Shown: piece by piece, positions 1 through 4,782 of the stretch
How positions within the stretch are numbered: the stretch's first letter is position 1
Layout: every line of letters starts with the position of its first letter
Source of the DNA: an uncultured Chloroflexota bacterium
GTDB taxonomy: Bacteria > Chloroflexota > Limnocylindria > Limnocylindrales > Limnocylindraceae
Reading direction: 5' to 3'
NCBI GenBank assembly: GCA_937864085.1
Contig: CALMIH010000190.1
Coordinates: 1 to 7,731 of the forward strand
DNA: 7,731 bases
Made by a program: the position numbers and the translations under genes
Notes under the pieces: model-generated
The model's database searches: none
Told to the model about the DNA's origin: nothing
The model's input: the letters and a program-made list of their open reading frames with translations, nothing else

Positions 1-527
1 CGACGATCAAGGCGAGCCATCAACTGGTCTCGGAGCACCTTTGCAACGATCGATGCACATGCGATCGGATAGACGCTGGCATCCCCCTTGATCACGGTCT
101 CATGCGGCCCGATCAACGCATCAAGCTCGCGCGCGGGCGAGCCGTCAACCAGCGTGAAGTCAACGCTGAGGTGATACCTGCGCTGAAGCGTTGCCAGAGC
201 TCGCGACATCGCAAGGTGTGATGCTGCACGAGGGTTCAGCCGCTCAACCTCGCGCGCTGAAGCCGCGCCTATCCCGTATGCGATCGCAGCGCTGCGAATG
301 ATTGGATCAAGTCGCTCACGCTGGAGGCGTGAGAGCGCCTTAGAGTCGCGAACGCCAACGATCGGCTCCCCGGGCGGCATGATGATGGCGCAGGCAACAA
401 CTGGGCCAGCGAGCGGCGCAAGGCCAACTTCGTCAATGCCGGCAATCAGGCGTGTTGGATGACCGTGGTGAGATTCAAGCTCACGTGTTGGGAGTGCACG
501 GCCGTCTGACGGCCGCGAAGGGGTCAC
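1..527 (-). CDS. rnhB: Ribonuclease HII, 3' end outside window
   Basis: RNase HII nicks the RNA strand of RNA/DNA hybrids and starts removal of single ribonucleotides misincorporated in DNA; it is cytosolic and metal dependent. 175 codons are visible and the C-terminus runs off the left edge. The family core is clear: IAGIDEVG at about residues 28-35, LAGPVV 39-44, DSKALS 61-66, VDG 127-129, KGDA 147-150 and IACASIVAKVLRD 155-167. The four acidic metal ligands are all present as D32, E33, D128 and D149, with spacing close to E. coli RnhB. The oddity is G35-L36-A37 where the family has Gly-Arg-Gly, the motif that reads the ribonucleotide junction. The start is GTG at 527, the only ordinary start before the core; it overlaps the rplS stop in a GTGA junction, with GGAG 11 bases upstream. 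Known clusters often have lepB between rplS and rnhB; it is absent here. Identity is near certain; activity with GLA is open. Confidence 0.93.
   Translation of the reverse strand, partial: MTPSRPSDGRALPTRELESHHGHPTRLIAGIDEVGLAPLAGPVVACAIIMPPGEPIVGVRDSKALSRLQRERLDPIIRSAAIAYGIGAASAREVERLNPRAASHLAMSRALATLQRRYHLSVDFTLVDGSPARELDALIGPHETVIKGDASVYPIACASIVAKVLRDQLMARLDR
499..515 (-). repeat. GC-rich 8-bp inverted repeat in the rnhB 5' codons
   Basis: The minus strand reads CGGCCGTC, one base, GACGGCCG: perfect 8-bp arms around a single centre base. In RNA it would form about a 7-bp GC stem with a 3-base loop, starting 9 bases after the rplS stop codon and covering rnhB codons 5-10. No T-tract follows, so it is not a classical intrinsic terminator. 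It could slow early rnhB translation or protect the rplS 3' end. The repeat is seen directly; the role is inferred. Confidence 0.5.
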
Positions 528-1087
528 GCCGGAGCCTGCTCCGAATCGTCCGCCGCTGGTGCAGCCTCTGCTGGCGCCTCAGCAACTGGTTCTGGAGCCT
601 CCTCAACAACCGGGGCTTCAGCCACGGCAGCCTCCTCAACAACCGCGACCTCTTCAGCCACTGGTGCTGCTTCGGCAACTGGTGCCACTTCGGCAACAAC
701 TTCGACTGGCTTCTCAAAGACAGGGTTCAGGATCTCGCCAGCCTCAGCGCGCTTCTCACGAAGTGACGACTGCTTCCCAACGCGGTCGCGGAGGAAGTAG
801 AGCTGCGCACGATGTGAGACGCCGTGTCGAATGATCTCAATCTTCTCAATGCGTGGGCTGTGCACCTTGAAGGTTCGCTCAACGCCAACACCAGAGGCGA
901 TGCGGCGCACGGTGATGGTGAGGCCGAGTCCGCCGCCGCGAAGGCGCATGACCGTACCCTCAAAGACCTGGATGCGTTCGCGATTCCCCTCGACGACCTT
1001 CGCCGACACCTTGACGGTATCGCCAGTCTTGATCGGAGGCAGATCGCGCTTCATCTGCTCGTTTGTAATCGTTCGGATCAGGTCCAT
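524..1087 (-). CDS. rplS: 50S ribosomal protein bL19 with long acidic C-terminal tail
   Basis: bL19 sits at the 30S/50S interface and contributes to an intersubunit bridge. The 187-residue protein has a normal core in residues 1-115: GDTVKV 22-27, EGNRERIQVFEGTV 33-46, GVGVERTF 66-73, HSPRIEKIE 76-84 and LYFLRDRVGK 96-105. Family members are usually about 115-120 residues. Here about 63 more residues (125-187) follow, almost all Ala, Glu, Val and Pro; I count 17 acidic and one basic residue. The start is ATG 1087, with GGAG five bases upstream and the family's usual N-terminus; an upstream in-frame ATG at 1144 has no support. The gene follows trmD by 81 bases, which hold a candidate promoter, and its TGA overlaps the rnhB start. 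The tail repeats also exist at DNA level (596-645). Identity is certain; no function for the tail can be read from the sequence. Confidence 0.97.
   Translation of the reverse strand: MDLIRTITNEQMKRDLPPIKTGDTVKVSAKVVEGNRERIQVFEGTVMRLRGGGLGLTITVRRIASGVGVERTFKVHSPRIEKIEIIRHGVSHRAQLYFLRDRVGKQSSLREKRAEAGEILNPVFEKPVEVVAEVAPVAEAAPVAEEVAVVEEAAVAEAPVVEEAPEPVAEAPAEAAPAADDSEQAPA
530..543 (-). promoter_or_regulatory. Hairpin burying the rnhB Shine-Dalgarno
   Basis: The minus strand reads CGGAGCAGGCTCCG, a perfect inverted repeat able to form a 5-bp stem with a CAGG loop. The only Shine-Dalgarno-like GGAG for the rnhB GTG (542-539) is inside the stem. Ribosomes finishing rplS would melt it, which fits the overlapping GTGA stop/start. 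The repeat is visible; control of rnhB by coupling is inferred. Confidence 0.45.
596..645. repeat. 17-bp direct repeat in the rplS tail
   Basis: The 17-base word agcctcctcaacaaccg occurs at 596-612 and again at 629-645, exactly 33 bases (11 codons) apart, inside the bL19 acidic tail. Related shorter words (ttcggcaac, ctggtgc) recur at about 660-700. This is what slippage or unequal recombination would leave when a low-complexity tail grows. The exact repeat is seen; the mechanism is inferred. Confidence 0.75.
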
Positions 1088-1106
1088 TTTGTCTCCGTGA
1101 CTCTTC

Positions 1107-1121
1107 GGCAGAGGTCCTGCC
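1107..1121 (-). other. Small inverted repeat in the rplS leader
   Basis: GGCAG and CTGCC form a perfect 5-bp stem with a 5-base loop, ending ten bases before the rplS Shine-Dalgarno (1096-1093). Structured bL19 leaders are known in Firmicutes, but one short stem does not identify this as one. It could arise by chance. Confidence 0.25.
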
Positions 1122-1134
1122 AGTGCGAAGCGGG

Positions 1135-1143
1135 AGGATAGCA
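1135..1143 (-). promoter_or_regulatory. Candidate extended -10 promoter for rplS
   Basis: The minus strand reads TGCTATCCT: a TATCCT hexamer (1140-1135) preceded by the TG of an extended -10. Transcription would start near 1128, giving a leader of about 40 bases with a good Shine-Dalgarno. I see no convincing -35, as expected for extended -10 promoters. It would let rplS-rnhB be made apart from the upstream genes. Confidence 0.4.
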
Positions 1144-1168
1144 CAGGGGCCCGAGGTGACTAGGCGCG

Positions 1169-1888
1169 CTACTCGCCCCGCTCAGAGCCCGCTCGGCCCC
1201 CCTCAGGGCGGAGGAGGTCGGGGCGGCGCTTGGCGGTGCGCTGGCGCGACTGTTCCTGCCGCCAAGCGGCTACCGCGGCGTGATTGCCAGAGAGGAGAAT
1301 CTCGGGGACGGCCGCACCACGGAACTCAGCGGGTCGCGTGTACTGCGGGTACTCAAGAAGATTCGACGAGAAGGACTCTTCCTCAAGTGATGCGGCATCA
1401 ATCGCGCCAGGGACGAGGCGGAGGAGCGCATCGCAGAGCACGATCGCAGCGGGCTCACCGCCAGAGAGGACAAAGTCGCCGATGCTGAGCTCAAGGTCGA
1501 CATAGGCCCGCACGCGGTCATCTACCCCTTCGTAGCGACCGCAGAGGATGATCAGGTGTCCGTCTGTCGCAAGGCTCCGAACACGTGCCTGCTTCAACCG
1601 CTCACCGCCGGCGTCCAGTAGGATCACTGTGCTCTCCTCGCCTCGCAGCGCCTCAATGGCGTCAACGAGTGGCTCGGGCCGCATCAGCATCCCGGCACCA
1701 CCACCGTATGGCTCATCGTCCACGGCGTGATGCTTCCCAATCCCCCACTCCCGGAGATCGTGAACCTTCAGTTCGGCGAGACCGCGCTCAACGGCGCGAG
1801 CGGGGATGCTCGCTGCCAGTGCAGCACGCACCGTTTCAGGGAAGAGCGAGACGACATCGATGCGCAACGCTGCTTCCCCGGAGCTCAT
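1169..1888 (-). CDS. trmD: tRNA (guanine-N1-)-methyltransferase
   Basis: TrmD transfers a methyl group from S-adenosylmethionine to N1 of G37 in tRNAs, preventing +1 frameshifting. It is a cytosolic SPOUT-fold dimer with a trefoil-knot SAM site. The 239 residues hold all family blocks: SLFPE 14-18, VDDEPYGGGAGMLM 57-69, CGRYEGVDDR 116-125, LSIGDFVLSGGE 134-145, LLEYPQYTRP 177-186, LLSGNH 198-203 and RRPDLL 221-226. R157 aligns with catalytic Arg154 of E. coli. The residue aligned with the general base Asp169 is E171 (EESF instead of EDSF), read clearly in the DNA. The ATG at 1888 overlaps the rimM stop by four bases (ATGA), so coupling is likely and I keep this start. A TTG at 1867, preceded by GGGGAAG, would give the shorter N-terminus usual in the family (RIDVVSLFPE). 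The stop is TAG. Identity is very secure. Confidence 0.97.
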   Translation of the reverse strand: MSSGEAALRIDVVSLFPETVRAALAASIPARAVERGLAELKVHDLREWGIGKHHAVDDEPYGGGAGMLMRPEPLVDAIEALRGEESTVILLDAGGERLKQARVRSLATDGHLIILCGRYEGVDDRVRAYVDLELSIGDFVLSGGEPAAIVLCDALLRLVPGAIDAASLEEESFSSNLLEYPQYTRPAEFRGAAVPEILLSGNHAAVAAWRQEQSRQRTAKRRPDLLRPEGGRAGSERGE

Positions 1889-2418
1889 TTGGTGCGCACC
1901 GGGTTTGGTGGGCGTGGGGTACGGACGCGCTTTGGTGTACGGACGGTCAACTCTGATCCTGCAATGTTCGCAACGATGATCCCTTCGCGGGGCTTGAATG
2001 TCACGATGATTGAGGCGACGGAGGGGAGATCCATCTCGCCACCATCTGGGGTGCGCAGGATGTAGACCTCTGCGCCGCCAGCGCGATAGCAGTCAGTGAT
2101 CGTCCCGATCAGTTCACCCGCTGGATCGCGCACCTCAACGCCAACAATCTCGTCCCAATAGACGCGCCCAGGCTCACCAGGTTCGGCTGCGAGCGTTGCG
2201 GAGAGGTAGGAACCAACAAGGACCTGCGCAGTTCCGCGATCAACGATCTCGGCGAATTTTGCAAACGCGCCAGGCGAAGCGGGCATCCACTCAGTGAGCG
2301 TCAACTCGCGCTCAGCCCCTTCGACTTGTAGGCGAGTGCCCACGACAAAGCGCTCATCAGGATGGTCGGTGAGGATCTCCAGCCGAAGCGTGCCGTCGAG
2401 CCCGCGGATGCCGCGCAC
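1885..2418 (-). CDS. rimM: Ribosome maturation factor RimM, start uncertain
   Basis: RimM binds uS19 and helps mature the 16S rRNA 3' (head) domain in the 30S subunit; it acts in the cytosol and is not part of the finished ribosome. From the GTG at 2418 the protein has 177 residues: an N-terminal RimM barrel with LRLEILTDHPDERF at 11-24, then a PRC-barrel from about residue 87 (RVYWDEIVGVEV, then GELIGTI and EMDLPSV), then a short basic, Pro-rich tail with repeated VRTP-like units. The GTG has no Shine-Dalgarno and falls inside the first conserved strand. Reading the same frame upstream adds LRVAQ before VRGIRGLDG, which aligns without gaps to the usual VGRVVKPHGLRG block, yet no ATG, GTG, TTG or CTG occurs between 2418 and the in-frame stop at 2493-2491. 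It follows khpA by 28 bases and overlaps trmD by four. The family call is secure; the 5' end is not. Confidence 0.9.
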   Translation of the reverse strand: MRGIRGLDGTLRLEILTDHPDERFVVGTRLQVEGAERELTLTEWMPASPGAFAKFAEIVDRGTAQVLVGSYLSATLAAEPGEPGRVYWDEIVGVEVRDPAGELIGTITDCYRAGGAEVYILRTPDGGEMDLPSVASIIVTFKPREGIIVANIAGSELTVRTPKRVRTPRPPNPVRTK

Positions 2419-2446
2419 CTGCGCGACGCGAAGGTCGCGAACCGCG

Positions 2447-2680
2447 TCAGCCGATTTCGAGGACGTAGTTCTCTCCGGTGCGATTGGAGATCACCTTGAG
2501 CAGGCTGCGCAAGGCCTTGGCGATGCTGCCGTTGCGGCCAATCACTCGCCCCATGTCATCTTCGTCAACGATCAGTCGCAGGACGATGGCATCGCCATCC
2601 TCTTCAACCTCAACGCTGACGCCGTCAGGATTGTCAGCGAGTGACTTTGCGACGTACTCAACAAGCTGTGCTGCGGCCAC
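2447..2680 (-). CDS. khpA: KhpA-type KH-domain RNA-binding protein
   Basis: This is a 77-residue single-KH protein of the KhpA family, small RNA chaperones often encoded next to rpsP; in some Gram-positive bacteria KhpA pairs with KhpB and affects small RNAs and cell elongation. The KH core is visible: VEYVAKSLADNPDG 7-20, strand AIVLRLIVDEDDMG 31-44, and VIGRNGSIAKALRSLL 46-61 with the RNA-gripping GxxG loop as G48-R-N-G51. Length is normal. The start is GTG 2680, which shares one base with the rpsP TAG. The Shine-Dalgarno AGGAGG (2690-2685) is made of the last two Glu codons of the bS16 tail, so the two genes are tightly coupled. The stop is TGA. The cellular role here is inferred from the family only. 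Confidence 0.93.
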   Translation of the reverse strand: MAAAQLVEYVAKSLADNPDGVSVEVEEDGDAIVLRLIVDEDDMGRVIGRNGSIAKALRSLLKVISNRTGENYVLEIG

Positions 2681-3222
2681 TATGCCTCCTCAGCTGGCGC
2701 AGCGGCCTCTGTTGGTGCGGCCTCTGCCGGTGCGGCTTCAGGTGCAACTTCGGCGACAGCTTCTGGAGCTGCGTCGGCAACAGCGTCGGCCGCCTCTTCC
2801 GTTGCAACCTCTGCAGCGGCCTCCGCAGCAAGTTCGGCAGGAGCCTCTGATGGGGCTTCGGCGACAACTTCTGGTGCGGCCTCGACAACAACGGTTTCCT
2901 CTTCAACAACTGGGCGAGTGCCAGGGGCGGTGTAGCCCTTCTCAGCAGCCTTTGCTCCAGTCTTTCCACCAGCATGCAGGCCGCCGGCGCGAGCCTTCGC
3001 GATCAACTTGCCAACAACCTCTGATGGGAGCGCACCCTTTGTAATCCACGCATCAACCTTTGGCAGGTCGAGGACGAGTGTCATTGGCTCAGTGCGCGGG
3101 TTGTAGTGGCCGAGCGTCTCAAGTGAGCGGCCGTCGCGCGCGCGGCGACGATCAGTCGCGACAACGCGGTATGACGGCTGTCCTGTTGCTCCGACTCGTG
3201 TCAACCTGATTCGAACGCTCAT
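2680..3222 (-). CDS. rpsP: 30S ribosomal protein bS16 with long acidic C-terminal tail
   Basis: bS16 stabilises 16S rRNA in the body of the 30S subunit and speeds assembly. The core is standard: VRIRLTRVGATGQPSYRVV 3-21, RRARDGRSLETLGHYNP 26-42, LDLPKVDAWITKGALPSEVV 51-70. Many bacteria have 80-90 residues; this one has 180. After a basic linker (about 85-104) comes a 76-residue tail (105-180) of Ala, Glu, Val and Pro in which I count 21 acidic and no basic residues. Actinobacterial bS16 is known to carry comparable tails. The start is ATG 3222, giving the family N-terminus MSVRIRL, with GGAGG 11 bases upstream (3238-3234); a longer reading from 3258 is unsupported. The end of the gene doubles as the khpA ribosome site. 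It stands 118 bases after ffh and probably has its own promoter. Identity is certain; the tail's function is unknown. Confidence 0.97.
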   Translation of the reverse strand: MSVRIRLTRVGATGQPSYRVVATDRRRARDGRSLETLGHYNPRTEPMTLVLDLPKVDAWITKGALPSEVVGKLIAKARAGGLHAGGKTGAKAAEKGYTAPGTRPVVEEETVVVEAAPEVVAEAPSEAPAELAAEAAAEVATEEAADAVADAAPEAVAEVAPEAAPAEAAPTEAAAPAEEA

Positions 3223-3242
3223 TCGTGTCGTTTCCTCCGTGG

Positions 3243-3284
3243 GCCTGGCGGTCGCCAAGGCGAGTAACCCCGAAGCGATGGGGT
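3243..3284 (-). other. Two possible hairpins in the rpsP leader
   Basis: Two inverted repeats lie between the candidate rpsP -10 and its Shine-Dalgarno. The first (3284-3267) pairs ACCCC with GGGGT over an 8-base loop. The second (3261-3243) pairs GCC-TGGC with GCCA-GGC, with one bulged T and a GACC loop, ending five bases before GGAGG. Neither has a T-tract, so terminator function for ffh is doubtful. They may be leader structure or chance in GC-rich DNA. Confidence 0.3.
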
Positions 3285-3296
3285 GTGTGTCTGGGG

Positions 3297-3302
3297 ATAG
3301 TA
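3297..3302 (-). promoter_or_regulatory. Candidate -10 box for rpsP
   Basis: The minus strand has TACTAT (TANNNT type) in the ffh-rpsP gap, predicting a start near 3290 and a leader of about 68 bases. No recognisable -35 lies 16-19 bases upstream. The 118-base gap between ffh and rpsP contains nothing else I can call. Confidence 0.3.
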
Positions 3303-3340
3303 GCCGCTCAGGGTGACCTGCGCATCTGGGGCGCCCGAAG

Positions 3341-4759
3341 CTAGCGGCGACCCCCCTTGCGGCGGGCCTTCTTCGCCTTCCGATCCTCCTTCGGGCGGAT
3401 GTGGCCCCCTGAGTGCTTCCCTGGGAGTCCAGCGCCGCCAGCGGCGAGGCGGGCGGGGTCCATCCCGCCTGCGCGCCGCATCAGAAGGCGAATCTCTTCA
3501 AGGCGCTTCACCAGCCGATTGACCTCCTCAATGCTGCGCCCAGCCCCCTCAGCAATACGGCGACGACGCGGGATCGTCAGAATCGCCGGCTCGTTGCGCT
3601 CGACCGGTGTCATCGAGAGGATGATCGCCTCGGCCCGCTTCAACTCACCGCCAGCGACCGCCTCCTCCGCCTGCTGTGCCGCCCCTCCCATCCCAGGGAT
3701 CATCTTCATCACCTGACCGATCGGCCCCATTGATGAGATCTGTCGCAACTGATCGAGCAGATCGGTGAAGCTCATCTCTGGCGGCCGTCCCTTGGCGTTG
3801 AGGCGCACTGCTGGTGCCGCCGTAACGTCACCACCAGCATCGCGAACGATCTCGGCGAGTGTTGCAAGGTCACCCATCTCCAGGATGCGACCCGCGATGC
3901 GATCAGGATGGAAGCGTTCAAGCGCCTCTGGTCGTTCACCAGTGCCGATGAAGAGCACGGGGATTCCAGCGCCACCAGCGATAGAGAGCGCTGCGCCGCC
4001 ACGCGCATCGCCGTCAAGCTTGGCGAGGATGAGACCGGTCGGGTCTGCGGCGCGCTTGAACCCTTCAGCAACGGCGAGCGCCTGCTGTCCAGTCGCCGCA
4101 TCAAGGACGAGGATGCGCTCGCGCGGCTGTACCGCTTCGCGCAGGTCGCGCAACTCCTGCATCAACTCATCGTCGAGTGTTGTCCTACCAGACGAGTCAA
4201 TGATCAAGAGGTCTTGACCGAGCCGACGCGCCGACTCAAGCGCACGTCGGCCGATCTCTGCAACTGGGGTTCCGATCGGCTCTCGATGAACTGGGACCCC
4301 GACAGCTGCGCCGAGCAGCGCTAACTGCTCTGCTGCGGCGGGGCGGCGTGGGTCAGCAGCCACAAGGAGTGGCCGCCTCCCCTCTCGCTGCAGTCGGAGC
4401 GCGAGCTTTGCGGCGGTGGTGGTCTTCCCTGCTCCCTGAAGGCCGAGCAGCAAAATACTCGCCGGGCGCTCACGCAAATCAAGTTCACGGCCTGACCCGC
4501 CAAGCGCTTCGGTAAGAGCGCCATGCACAACGCTGACAAGTCGGCTGCCAGCACCGAGCCCGCCAACGATCTCATCACTGACGGCGCGTGTGCGCATCGC
4601 ATCAACAAGCTGTGTTGTTACGGAAAGAGCAACATCAGCGTCAAGGAGCGCACCGCGAATCTCAGCGAGGCCGGCCTCTAGGTCAGCCTCGCTGATGCGA
4701 CCCTTCCCACCGAGTCGCTGCAGCGAGGCGCGAAGGCGACTTCCTAGCGCATCAAACAT
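3341..4759 (-). CDS. ffh: Signal recognition particle protein Ffh (SRP54)
   Basis: Ffh binds 4.5S/6S RNA and hydrophobic signal sequences on nascent chains and, with FtsY, delivers ribosomes to the Sec translocon. The 472 residues follow the family plan: N domain about 1-95, G domain about 96-300, M domain from about 330. Visible GTPase motifs are P-loop GLQGAGKT 106-113, G2 DPRRPAA 136-142, G3 DSSGR 188-192 (usual DTAGR), G4 AKLDG 246-250 (usual TKLDG) and G5 GTGE 272-275. The M domain shows FTDLLDQLRQISSMGP, IILSMTPVER and the RNA-binding RRRRIAEGAG near 398-407, then a Gly-rich, strongly basic C-terminus. I chose ATG 4759, which gives the family start MFDAL; the frame stays open to 4804 but that part overlaps the divergent gene. 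There is no Shine-Dalgarno; a TACACT -10 ends seven bases before the ATG, so the mRNA may be leaderless. Separation from ftsY by an inverted gene is unusual. Confidence 0.96.
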   Translation of the reverse strand: MFDALGSRLRASLQRLGGKGRISEADLEAGLAEIRGALLDADVALSVTTQLVDAMRTRAVSDEIVGGLGAGSRLVSVVHGALTEALGGSGRELDLRERPASILLLGLQGAGKTTTAAKLALRLQREGRRPLLVAADPRRPAAAEQLALLGAAVGVPVHREPIGTPVAEIGRRALESARRLGQDLLIIDSSGRTTLDDELMQELRDLREAVQPRERILVLDAATGQQALAVAEGFKRAADPTGLILAKLDGDARGGAALSIAGGAGIPVLFIGTGERPEALERFHPDRIAGRILEMGDLATLAEIVRDAGGDVTAAPAVRLNAKGRPPEMSFTDLLDQLRQISSMGPIGQVMKMIPGMGGAAQQAEEAVAGGELKRAEAIILSMTPVERNEPAILTIPRRRRIAEGAGRSIEEVNRLVKRLEEIRLLMRRAGGMDPARLAAGGAGLPGKHSGGHIRPKEDRKAKKARRKGGRR

Positions 4760-4766
4760 GAGCAAG

Positions 4767-4772
4767 AGTGTA
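4767..4772 (-). promoter_or_regulatory. Candidate leaderless -10 promoter of ffh
   Basis: TACACT (4772-4767) ends exactly seven bases before the ffh ATG at 4759, the spacing expected when transcription begins at or beside the start codon. ffh has no Shine-Dalgarno. No good -35 is visible. The hexamer shares bases 4771-4772 with the opposite-strand -10 of the MFS gene. Confidence 0.45.
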
Positions 4773-4776
4773 CGCT
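4771..4776 (+). promoter_or_regulatory. Candidate leaderless -10 promoter of the MFS gene
   Basis: TACGCT (4771-4776) ends six bases before the GTG at 4783, which also lacks a Shine-Dalgarno. It interlocks with the ffh -10 on the other strand: the shared segment AGTGTACGCT is nearly symmetric about GTAC. The position supports GTG 4783 over GTG 4768 as the transporter start, because the -10 would lie inside the gene otherwise. Confidence 0.42.
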
Positions 4777-4782
4777 GCACGC

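Noticed and set aside
452..834. Plus-strand open frames (Leu/Gln/Pro- and Trp/Asn-rich) opposite the rplS tail
   Set aside because: They are antisense shadows of the Ala/Glu/Pro tail, with low-complexity composition, no ribosome site and no family resemblance. The same holds for plus-strand frames at 2478-3044.
1087..1144. N-terminally extended bL19 from ATG 1144
   Set aside because: The extension would overlap the candidate promoter and leader, has no ribosome site, and the family N-terminus with a well-placed GGAG is at 1087.
3329..3336. GGGCGCCC palindrome just after ffh
   Set aside because: It has no loop and no T-tract; short GC palindromes are expected at this base composition.
4768..4782. 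Transporter start at GTG 4768
   Set aside because: It would begin nine bases from the ffh ATG, upstream of the candidate -10, with no Shine-Dalgarno; GTG 4783 fits better, though the five-residue difference cannot be settled from sequence alone.
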